Below are positions 1 to 5,470 of a stretch of DNA of 14,803 nt, piece by piece. How positions within the stretch are numbered: the stretch's first letter is position 1; every line of letters begins with the position of its first letter. The notes under the pieces were generated by a model, which did no database searches, had not been told where the DNA came from, and was given only the letters and a program-made list of their open reading frames with translations. Source of the stretch: JBBQTU01 sp038213005 (GTDB lineage: Bacteria; Planctomycetota; Phycisphaerae; Tepidisphaerales; Tepidisphaeraceae); contig JBBQTU010000095.1 in the NCBI GenBank assembly GCA_038213005.1, positions 1-14,803 of the forward strand, read 5' to 3'. The position numbers were made by a program, and so were the translations under genes.

Positions 1-7
1 GGCGTTG

Positions 8-233
8 CCGGTGCGACGGGCGTGCCCGTTTTTCCGGGCAGATGCCAGTTGCGCGTCAGCGAGGGGTTGGAGCGACTACGGTGCTGACAGAGGTGTCGCC
101 CTGGCAGGGCTCAGTCAGGGTGGAGGGTTCTTACCCAGGGCTGCGCGAGTACGCTTACCCTGGGCTTACGAATGCCGCCCCGTTGGGGCTAAGAAATCGC
201 GTGCCCGGAAAAATGGGCACGCCCGGTGCGACG
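8..233. mobile_element. MITE-like element with terminal inverted repeats and flanking direct repeats
   Basis: The left arm (19-40) reads GGCGTGCCC-GTTTTT-CCGGGCA in blocks. The right arm (202-223) is its reverse complement with one mismatch in 22. An exact 10-bp direct repeat, CGGTGCGACG, lies immediately outside each arm (9-18 and 224-233), as expected for a target-site duplication. Each arm can also fold on itself (TGCCCG 23-28 with CGGGCA 35-40). There is no transposase and no plausible coding sequence inside, so this resembles a non-autonomous element moved in trans. The mobile interpretation is inferred from the structure; the repeats are seen directly. Confidence 0.6.
18..193 (+). repeat. 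176-bp structured dispersed repeat, copy 1
   Basis: This stretch matches 5295-5470 over exactly 176 bp with no indels and about 14 mismatches by eye (about 92% identity). It contains a series of short hairpins: TGCCCG/CGGGCA (23-28/35-40), GCCCT/AGGGC (98-102/106-110, 3-nt loop), CCCAGGG/CCCTGGG (134-140/158-164) and GCCCC/GGGGC (177-181/185-189, loop GTT). In the second hairpin the two copies differ only in the loop. It forms most of the body of the TIR-bounded element at 8-233. I see no conserved reading frame, so a folded DNA or RNA element is more likely than a coding relic. Confidence 0.75.
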
Positions 234-270
234 AGTGCGTCCGTCAGATCGCGGTACTGTCGCATTCAAC

Positions 271-304
271 AACCCTCCCTAACCCTCCCCCACGGGGGAG
301 GGGA
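271..304. repeat. GC-rich palindromic repeat, copy 1 of 3
   Basis: A C-rich tract (CCCTCCCTAACC) is followed by a hairpin, CCTCCCCC-ACG-GGGGAGG. Closely similar units occur at 5507-5540 and 5656-5691. It lies just downstream of the ABC-F gene's stop codon on the minus strand and could hinder transcription there, but no T-run follows, so it is not a canonical intrinsic terminator. It resembles REP-type intergenic palindromes. Confidence 0.6.
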
Positions 305-355
305 CCAAGGCGGCGTCCGGCCGCCACTGCATCAAAGGATGCGGCTGGGCGATGC

Positions 356-2080
356 TTATCTTGGCCACGGCTTGGACTTGGACTTCTGGTTGCTTGTCGG
401 CTTGGTTTTGGCTTTGGCGGTCTGGCGTGCGGCTTCTTTGGCGGCGGCTTCGCGTTGGGCGGCTTGGGCGGCCTGGGCGAGGCAGCGGTCGTGCCAGTCG
501 GAGTAGTTGCCTTCGAAGTCGACGACGGCCGGGGGCTGGAGGACCAGGAGGCGGGTGACGATCTTGTTGAGGAAGAAGCGGTCATGGCTGACGCACAGGA
601 GGGTGCCCGGGAAGTCGGCGAGGGTGCGTTCGAGGGCTTCGCAGGCGGCGATGTCCAGGTGGTTGGTCGGTTCGTCCATGACCAAGACGTTGGGCTTGTC
701 CAAGAGGAGCTGAGCGAGTCGTACGCGGGCTTTTTCGCCGCCGGAGAGGACGCCGATGGGTTTATCGGCCTGCTCGCCGCTGAGCAGGAGGGAGCCGAGC
801 ATGTCGCGGACGACCTGGGGGTGGAGTCCGCGGCCTTCCATGACTTCATCGAAGGCGGTGTGGTTCTCGTTGAGGGTGGAGTTGTTCTGGTCGTAGTAGC
901 CGACGGTGAGGTTGGAGCCCCAGCGGACGGTGCCGCGGTCGGGCTGGCGGCGGCCGACGAGGGTTTCCAGTAGCGTGGTCTTGCCGCTGCCGTTGGGGCC
1001 GATGATGCCAACGCGTTCGCCGCGGGTCATGTCGAATTTCAGGCCGTCCCAGAGAGGTATCTCGCCGTAGCTCTTGGTCAGGTCCAGGACGCTGAGCAGG
1101 CGGTCGCCGGCGCGTTGCTGCGTGGTGAAACTGATGGTGGCGACCTTCTCCTGGCGCACGGCGTCGATCATGGCGGCGCTTTCCAGGAGGCGGTCGAGAC
1201 GTTTTTCACGGCCTTTGGCTTCCTTGGAACGCTGGCCGGCTTTGAAGCGGCGGATGAACTCTTCGGTCTTGGCGATGTTCTTCTGCTGCTGCTCGTAGGC
1301 GCGTTCCTGGGTGAGTTCCATCAGGTCGCGCTGCTCGACGAAGTGGGAGTAGTTGCCGTCGAAGGTCATCAGCTTGGCGCAGTGGAGCCAGGCGATGCGG
1401 GTGGAGAGGCGATCCAGGAGGTATCGGTCGTGGCTGATCAGCAGGACCGCGCCTTTGTAGTTCACGAGGTAATCCTCCAGCCACTCGACGGCGGTGAGGT
1501 CGAGGTGGTTGGTGGGCTCGTCCATGATCAGGATGTCGGGTTCGCTGATGATGACCTTGGCCAGGGCGAGGCGCGAGCGCTGGCCGCCGGAGAGGGTCTC
1601 GACGGTCTGTTCCCAGATGGAATCGGTGAGTCCGACGCCGTGGAGGGTGGCTTCGAGGCGGTGTCGCCAGTCGTAGCCGCCGCCGACTTCAAACTCGTGC
1701 TGGGCGCGTTCGTACTTTTCGAGGACCTTCTGGAGTTCGTCGCCGGTGACATGGGCCATCTCGTGTTCGAGGTCGCGCATGCGGTGGGAGATCTGGTGGA
1801 GATCGGCGAAGGCCTCTTCGGCTTCGTCGATGACGGTGTTGCCGGCTTTGAAGGTGGGGTTCTGCTCGAGGTAGCCGACGGTGATGCCGTCGCGGATGGA
1901 GGCGACGCCGTCATCGGGGGTCGTTTGGCCGAGGAGGATGCGAAGCATGGTGCTCTTGCCGCTGCCGTTGGCGCCGATCATTCCGATGCGCTGGCCGCGG
2001 TAGATGGAGAGGCTAAGCTTCTCGAACAGGGCTTTGTGGCCGTAGCTCTTGGTGAGACTGTTTAGTGTTGCAATGGGCAT
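356..2080 (-). CDS. ABC-F family ATP-binding protein (tandem ABC ATPase)
   Basis: The 574-residue product has two ABC ATPase domains and no membrane segment, the layout of ABC-F proteins that act on the ribosome rather than in transport. Domain 1 has Walker A GANGSGKST (36-44), signature LSGGQ (163-167), Walker B with catalytic E188 and an H-loop at H217. A basic, charged linker with coiled-coil character runs from about 245 to 310. Domain 2 has Walker A GPNGSGKTT (361-369), signature LSGGE (445-449), E470 and H499. Residues 535-574 form an Ala/Lys-rich tail. All catalytic residues are present. The start is the ATG at 2080, where conserved sequence begins; the frame stays open to 2524, but that extension is low-complexity and overlaps repeats. 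I see no Shine-Dalgarno. The subfamily (Uup, EttA, YheS or other) cannot be fixed by eye, and antibiotic protection cannot be inferred. Confidence 0.93.
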   Translation of the reverse strand: MPIATLNSLTKSYGHKALFEKLSLSIYRGQRIGMIGANGSGKSTMLRILLGQTTPDDGVASIRDGITVGYLEQNPTFKAGNTVIDEAEEAFADLHQISHRMRDLEHEMAHVTGDELQKVLEKYERAQHEFEVGGGYDWRHRLEATLHGVGLTDSIWEQTVETLSGGQRSRLALAKVIISEPDILIMDEPTNHLDLTAVEWLEDYLVNYKGAVLLISHDRYLLDRLSTRIAWLHCAKLMTFDGNYSHFVEQRDLMELTQERAYEQQQKNIAKTEEFIRRFKAGQRSKEAKGREKRLDRLLESAAMIDAVRQEKVATISFTTQQRAGDRLLSVLDLTKSYGEIPLWDGLKFDMTRGERVGIIGPNGSGKTTLLETLVGRRQPDRGTVRWGSNLTVGYYDQNNSTLNENHTAFDEVMEGRGLHPQVVRDMLGSLLLSGEQADKPIGVLSGGEKARVRLAQLLLDKPNVLVMDEPTNHLDIAACEALERTLADFPGTLLCVSHDRFFLNKIVTRLLVLQPPAVVDFEGNYSDWHDRCLAQAAQAAQREAAAKEAARQTAKAKTKPTSNQKSKSKPWPR

Positions 2081-2092
2081 AGTGGGGCGGGG

Positions 2093-2121
2093 AGTGTACC
2101 GGAATTGGGGGTAGAAGGTAA
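2093..2121 (-). promoter_or_regulatory. Weak candidate promoter for the ABC-F gene
   Basis: On the minus strand TTACCT (2116-2121) and TACACT (2093-2098) are 17 bp apart. The -10 matches the sigma-70 consensus at 4 of 6 positions, but the -35 is poor. Transcription would start only a few bases before the ATG at 2080, giving an almost leaderless mRNA, consistent with the lack of a Shine-Dalgarno. Confidence 0.25.
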
Positions 2122-2138
2122 CAGGGCGGCGAGGAAGA

Positions 2139-2166
2139 ACGTAAAACGTAGAGCGTAAAGCGTGAG
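2139..2166. repeat. Four tandem heptamers (RCGTRRR)
   Basis: Consecutive units ACGTAAA, ACGTAGA, GCGTAAA and GCGTGAG lie in perfect 7-bp register. Each keeps the core CGT, and the other positions vary only between purines. It lies about 60 bp upstream of the ABC-F start, with no coding function evident. Confidence 0.55.
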
Positions 2167-2456
2167 CTGCCTCGCTTCTGCGGGCGGTGGGCGGGGCATT
2201 TGGTGTGGGAGGTGGGGCAGATGCGCGGGTTTTTGCGGGTGGGGGTGGGGGGTGGCGCGAGGCGTTGTGGGATAAGGACTTGCGCGCGATTCGGGGGGTC
2301 AGATGCTCAAGTTTTGACGGGGAGGAGCGGCGAGTCTGCCGGAGGGGGGCGTCGGACTCGATCGGAGATGGGTTAGGGGCGTGGACGGGGTGGAAGATCT
2401 GTTGAACGCGGGCGGTGCTGATGGCGTGATTTGGCGTCATGGGGTGCGCGGGGATT

Positions 2457-2478
2457 CCGCCAGTGAGGGCACTGGCGG
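2457..2478. repeat. Covarying hairpin repeat, copy 1
   Basis: CCGCCAGTG (2457-2465) and CACTGGCGG (2470-2478) form a perfect 9-bp stem around the tetraloop AGGG and are followed by CACTT. Essentially the same 27-nt unit recurs at 5238-5264 with one base pair changed on both sides of the stem. Confidence 0.7.
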
Positions 2479-2644
2479 CACTTTGATGGCCGATTATGCG
2501 GTTGGGTGGGTAATTGGCGTTCATGTGTCACTTGGGTCAGATCGGGTACATGGGCAGGGCCTGGCGAAAAAAGGCGCGCCCTCTATAATATAGGGTGGTT
2601 TTCGGGTACGACAAAATGACAAGTAGTGGATGGGCAAGAGGTTA

Positions 2645-2690
2645 GAAATCTCCAAAAATCTTTGCGGATTTTTTGGAGCGGAATTCCTAG
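2645..2690. repeat. AT-rich hairpin repeat, copy 1
   Basis: CTCCAAAAATC (2650-2660) pairs with GATTTTTTGGAG (2667-2678) around the loop TTTGCG, with one bulged T. A GAATT-CCTAG block follows at 2681-2690. A 20-bp core (2655-2674) is repeated exactly at 2783-2802. The U-rich 3' arm is terminator-like, but the stem is AT-rich and no gene converges here. Confidence 0.6.
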
Positions 2691-2775
2691 GGAATATTAA
2701 ACTTAGGGTCGGTTCCAGAGCGGAATCTCGCGGGTCCGAGCCTGTCAGTCTGGCAGCCATCAGCGGATTCTGCGG

Positions 2776-2820
2776 AGACCCCAAAATCTTTGCGGATTTT
2801 TTTTGCGCGAATTTCCTAGA
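2776..2820. repeat. AT-rich hairpin repeat, copy 2
   Basis: This is a second copy of the unit at 2645-2690, 128 bp downstream in the same orientation. It keeps AAAATC-TTTGCG-GATTTT plus eight T residues, then GAATTTCCTAG at 2809-2819. The stem is shorter (6 bp). It ends about 30 bp before the promoter-like motif of the methyltransferase gene, so either copy could act as an upstream regulatory or terminator element; this is inference. Confidence 0.55.
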
Positions 2821-2850
2821 AAATCGCAAGCCGCTATTCTGTGGACTATT

Positions 2851-2882
2851 TTCGTGTGTAGGACCCCGGCCGTCTGTACAAT
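2851..2882 (+). promoter_or_regulatory. Candidate promoter of the CheR-like gene
   Basis: TTCGTG (2851-2856) lies 20 bp upstream of TACAAT (2877-2882), which matches a sigma-70 -10 at 5 of 6 positions. No good -35 lies at 16-18 bp. The same TTCGTG with the same 20-bp spacing precedes TATACT ahead of the kinase operon (5731-5762). Transcription would begin near 2889, about 30 nt before the GTG start. Confidence 0.4.
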
Positions 2883-2918
2883 GCGGGTATCTCAAGATCC
2901 CCTCCTATCGTCCAAGAG

Positions 2919-3740
2919 GTGCAGAACCACGCGATTGCTGTGATGCAGCAGCATGGCTGGGATCTCACGGTGTACGATGAGGCCTTCCTGACACAATCGC
3001 TGGCCAGAAGGCTTACAGTCATCTCTCTCAGCAGCTCCAAGGCATATCTGGATCGCCTGTTGGAGGATCGCCATGAGGCGGAGGTCTTCTTCCGTTCGCT
3101 GAGCATCAGCTATAGCGAGTTCTTCCGGAACCCGCTCACCTTCGCCGTGCTGGAGCAACTGGTCCTGCCCGGTCTGGTTGAGGCAATGGAGGAGTCCCGC
3201 CGAAGCGAGTTGCGCATCTGGTCTGCAGGTTGTGCTGCGGGGCAGGAGGCGTATTCCGTTGCAATTCTGCTTGAGGAAATGGCCGCCGCCCGGGGGCGTC
3301 CGATACCACTGCGGATCATCGCCACGGACGTTTGCGAGGATGAACTGGCTCGTGCACGGGCTGGCGTCTACGACACCAGCGCGGTGCAGAACGTCCGGCT
3401 AAAGCAGCTCCGCGATCATTTCACCCGGGATGGGGAGACGTATGTCGTCGCCCCACGACTGAGGGAGCGGGTTGACTTCTCCACCTACAACCTCCTGGAC
3501 GAACGTTCCACCAGCCCGCCCGCGAGCATCTACGGAGATTTTGACCTCATATTGTGCAGCAATGTGCTTCTTTACTACCGCCCGAAGACACAGGGTGTCA
3601 TCCTCAGCAAAGTGAGGCGAAGCCTGGCACACTGCGGCTATTTTGTCACCGGCGAGGTGGAATCGGAAATAGTGAAAAGGGCAGGGGGATTTCGGAAAGT
3701 AGCCCCGCCCGCGGCTGTGTTTAAGAAGGCCGCAGGCTGA
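2919..3740 (+). CDS. CheR-type SAM-dependent methyltransferase
   Basis: The 273-residue product has the length and order of CheR glutamate O-methyltransferases. A helical N-terminal region (about 15-60) leads into SISYSEFFRNP (62-72), a CheR hallmark. The SAM-binding motif is SAGCAAGQE (102-110), the acidic SAM-contacting residue is in IIATD (D137), and CSNVLLYY (213-220) corresponds to the usual CRNVLIYF. CheR enzymes methylate glutamates of chemoreceptors; the target here is unknown. No cheB, cheA, cheW or receptor gene is nearby, so it is an orphan. The start is uncertain: GTG at 2919 has a purine-rich AAGAGG directly abutting it, and ATG at 2943 would remove eight residues. An in-frame stop at 2859 rules out longer forms beyond that point. 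The next gene is the toxin, 122 bp downstream, so it is probably a single-gene unit. Confidence 0.88.
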   Translation: MQNHAIAVMQQHGWDLTVYDEAFLTQSLARRLTVISLSSSKAYLDRLLEDRHEAEVFFRSLSISYSEFFRNPLTFAVLEQLVLPGLVEAMEESRRSELRIWSAGCAAGQEAYSVAILLEEMAAARGRPIPLRIIATDVCEDELARARAGVYDTSAVQNVRLKQLRDHFTRDGETYVVAPRLRERVDFSTYNLLDERSTSPPASIYGDFDLILCSNVLLYYRPKTQGVILSKVRRSLAHCGYFVTGEVESEIVKRAGGFRKVAPPAAVFKKAAG

Positions 3741-3797
3741 TGCGCGCGGCGTCGTTGCAGTGAGCGATGGCGTCCTTAAAGACAAAATTCGAAGGGC

Positions 3798-3825
3798 TTG
3801 ACCTCGGCCATTTCTGGCATAAACT
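3798..3825 (+). promoter_or_regulatory. Candidate promoter of the toxin-antitoxin operon
   Basis: TTGACC (3798-3803) and TAAACT (3820-3825) are 16 bp apart and match the sigma-70 consensus at 5 of 6 and 4 of 6 positions. The start point would be near 3832, inside the palindrome at 3825-3841 and about 30 nt before the toxin ATG. Confidence 0.55.
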
Positions 3826-3841
3826 GTAACAAGCTGGTACA
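3825..3841. promoter_or_regulatory. Palindromic operator candidate for antitoxin autorepression
   Basis: The 17-bp sequence TGTA-A-CA-AGC-TG-G-TACA has dyad symmetry TGTAnCAnnnTGnTACA. It starts at the last base of the -10 box and covers the expected transcription start. HigA/XRE-type antitoxins commonly repress their own operon through dyads placed like this. The heptamer ACAAGCT also occurs twice here, exactly 10 bp apart (3829-3835, 3839-3845). The binding protein is inferred. Confidence 0.5.
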
Positions 3842-3862
3842 AGCTCGCCGCCCGAGGAGCTA

Positions 3863-4315
3863 ATGGACAAGAAGAATCGAGATAGCGTCAAGCCCGCGGA
3901 ACCCGAAGGCAGCCAGCCGTTGTTTCGAGTACGCCCGACAAAGCATGCTCGGCGGGAGGCCAAAGTTGGTGAATTGTTCCGGAATGACCGAGAGAAGCTA
4001 TGGGTCATCAGGCAGTTGCGAATGTTTTACCACTGGCCACTGGACAGGAAACAGCAAAATAATCTTGGATCGGATTTAGACTTCTCTAAGGTCTCTCACC
4101 AGAACGAAACCTTCTACGAGTTACGGTTGGACGACGAGCATCTGCACCAGAAGAACCTTCGAGTGTTCTTTTGGGTACACGACGAACGCAGGACAATTTG
4201 GCTCATCCACGGTTACTGGAAGAAGACAAACCGCTTGGACGACGTGGTGAAGACGCTGGTCGCCCGCAGGATCAAGGCCCTCAAGGGGGGCATACAAGAT
4301 GGGAGTATAAAATGA
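3863..4315 (+). CDS. RelE/HigB-like type II toxin
   Basis: The 150-residue product has a C-terminal half that looks like the RelE/HigB fold of the phage Gp49-like group: a charged helix from about 43, then FYELR (84-88), LRVFFWV (99-105) and IWLIHGYWKKTN (112-123), ending in a basic helix. Such toxins are ribosome-dependent mRNA endonucleases; the basic and aromatic residues of the last strands are candidates for RNA contact. Residues 1-45 are a charged N-terminal extension beyond the usual length of about 100. The start is the ATG at 3863 with GAGGAG at 3854-3859, only 3 nt away, which is tight. The gene overlaps the antitoxin by 4 nt (ATGA), toxin first as in higBA. Base composition is visibly less GC-rich than in flanking genes, suggesting transfer. 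Family membership is fairly secure; toxicity is inferred. Confidence 0.8.
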   Translation: MDKKNRDSVKPAEPEGSQPLFRVRPTKHARREAKVGELFRNDREKLWVIRQLRMFYHWPLDRKQQNNLGSDLDFSKVSHQNETFYELRLDDEHLHQKNLRVFFWVHDERRTIWLIHGYWKKTNRLDDVVKTLVARRIKALKGGIQDGSIK

Positions 4316-4815
4316 ACGCCACAGCGAACATCACGAAACTGAAGCAGCACGAGGACAAGCGTTACGAAGCATTGAGCGCGGTGGTTGCCATTGTCCAGAT
4401 GGACCCACACGGCCGTGAAGACCTCATCACGTACATCAAGGCGCTGAATGAAGCGCAGGTAACTGGGGATGAGCAAGAGAAGGAGTACGTGATGAAGGCG
4501 ATCCTCGAAGTTTTTGAGATTGATGGCATCGAGGATGGTTCCGACCTCGACGCATGGGAAGAGGAAGCGGGGGCGTCCGTTGCAGGAAAACAAGCAGCGA
4601 AGGAAATTGCTCAGGAAACAGATCGATTTTTCGCTCGCTATCAGCGGATGAAATCACGGAGTGGATTGACCACGATTCGCCAAGTCGCCGACGCTGCTGG
4701 CCTCAGTCCAACGACAGTGCAGGCCATCGAAAAGCAACGGGTGAAGCCACAATTCAGAACACTCCAAGCGCTGGCGAAGGCATTTAAGATCGATGTCGCC
4801 GAGTTAGGCAAGTGA
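4312..4815 (+). CDS. HigA-like antitoxin with C-terminal XRE helix-turn-helix
   Basis: The 167-residue product ends in a Cro/C1-type helix-turn-helix (about 120-160): IRQVADAAGLSPTTVQAIE, then the helix RTLQALAKAFKI. It should neutralise the preceding toxin and repress the operon, probably at the palindrome 3825-3841. The ATG overlaps the toxin stop as ATGA, and GGGAG at 4301-4305 sits 6 nt upstream, so the start is well supported although the frame remains open further upstream to 4171. Residues 1-110 are acidic and mainly helical and resemble nothing I recognise; they may wrap the toxin. At 167 residues it is longer than the common HigA of about 100. An N-terminal toxin-binding part joined to a C-terminal DNA-binding part resembles MqsA in layout, but the zinc-binding cysteines of MqsA are absent. 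Confidence 0.8.
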   Translation: MNATANITKLKQHEDKRYEALSAVVAIVQMDPHGREDLITYIKALNEAQVTGDEQEKEYVMKAILEVFEIDGIEDGSDLDAWEEEAGASVAGKQAAKEIAQETDRFFARYQRMKSRSGLTTIRQVADAAGLSPTTVQAIEKQRVKPQFRTLQALAKAFKIDVAELGK

Positions 4816-4875
4816 CGCAGAGGGAGTCAACCAACGACATCGGCAGTGCGAACAGCAAATCGTCAGGGAGGGCAG

Positions 4876-5063
4876 GGCTTGCGCGTTTTTCCGGGCAGGC
4901 TGGGTGATGTGGCGATTGGGCACCCCATTCAGCAGCCGCGAGACGGCATTGCTGCGGCCGGTCCGCCCGGGCGAGATGCGGCGCCGGCGGACCGCGCCAC
5001 GAGTGCGTTGCTGCTCAATGGGGCTGGGTTCCCGCGGTTGCCCGGAAGAAGAACGGGCACGCC
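4876..5063. repeat. Repeat element bounded by a diverged hairpin-arm pair
   Basis: The left arm (4876-4897) matches the left arm of the element at 19-40 with two changes (GGCTTGCGCG, T5, CCGGGCA). The right arm (5039-5063) is in the opposite orientation, TGCCCGG-AAGAAGAA-CGGGCACGCC in blocks, with a loop 3 nt longer. No flanking direct repeat is visible. The pairing of these arms as one element is inferred. Confidence 0.45.
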
Positions 5064-5156
5064 CGTTGTTGCCGCGGGGGGATGGCCGCCTGGCGAGGGC
5101 GTCACCGCCCGTGTGGGGGTGGCAGCACAGGTCGAGGACGCCCGAGATGACCACGC

Positions 5157-5285
5157 GGCGTGCCCAGAAATCCGGGCGACGGTATTCGCAACCGATGGGG
5201 TGGCCTGGCGCTGGCGGCCTTGACCGATGGCCGAGGCCCGCCGGTGAGGGCACCGGCGGCACTTGCCCGGATTTCTGGGCACGCC
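5157..5285. mobile_element. TIR-bounded short element with perfect 21-bp inverted repeats
   Basis: The left arm (5157-5177), GGCGTGCCCA-GAAATCCGGGC, is the exact reverse complement of 5265-5285. The arms belong to the same GGCGTGCCC...GGGC family as those at 19-40 and 202-223 but carry a different internal loop (GAAAT), shared within this pair. The 87-bp interior holds the covarying hairpin at 5238-5259. The pentamer CCACG occurs near both outer edges (5151-5155, 5288-5292) but not flush with the arms, so a target duplication is doubtful. Confidence 0.55.
5238..5259. repeat. Covarying hairpin repeat, copy 2
   Basis: CCGCCGGTG (5238-5246), loop AGGG and CACCGGCGG (5251-5259) form a perfect 9-bp stem followed by CACTT. 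Against 2457-2483 only two of 27 bases differ, and they are paired with each other (A-T there, G-C here). Confidence 0.7.
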
Positions 5286-5294
5286 CGCCACGAG

Positions 5295-5470
5295 GGGCGT
5301 TCCCGTTTTTTCGGGCAGATGCAAGTTGCGCGTCAGCGAGTGGTTGGAGCGAATACGGTGCTGAAAGAGGTGTCGCCCTTTCAGGGCTCATTCGAGGTGA
5401 ATGGTTCTTACCCAGGGCTGCGCGAGTACGCTTACCCTGGGCTTACGAGTGCCGCCCCGTTGGGGCTAAG
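5295..5470 (+). repeat. 176-bp structured dispersed repeat, copy 2
   Basis: This is a full-length copy of 18-193 in the same orientation, without indels. The left arm is present with small changes (5296-5317), and the hairpins at 5375-5387 and beyond are preserved. The right arm seen in copy 1 is missing: directly after the shared CTAAG end the sequence changes to the small element at 5471-5587. Confidence 0.75.

Larger units (their letters stand above)
2081..2918. other. Non-coding spacer between divergent ABC-F and cheR genes
   Basis: About 840 bp with no convincing gene. It holds a weak ABC-F promoter candidate, four tandem heptamers, a perfect 9-bp hairpin that recurs at 5238, a G-rich stretch at about 2180-2400, two copies of an AT-rich hairpin and a promoter-like motif for the methyltransferase gene. 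Open frames here are biased, repetitive and unlike known proteins. A minus-strand frame at 2521-2895 translates both AT-rich hairpins into similar peptides, which reflects the DNA repeat rather than a protein. Confidence 0.7.

Noticed and set aside
5..973. Plus-strand open frame of 322 codons
   Set aside because: It runs through the repeat element and then antisense to the ABC-F gene; the Gly/Ala/Val-rich translation is a shadow of a high-GC gene.
2081..2524. N-terminal extension of the ABC-F frame by 148 residues
   Set aside because: The extension is Pro/Ser/Arg-rich, overlaps the heptamer and hairpin repeats, and conserved ABC-F sequence begins at the ATG at 2080.
3110..3842. Antisense frames opposite the CheR-like gene
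   Set aside because: The plus-strand product has complete CheR motifs; the antisense translations have none.
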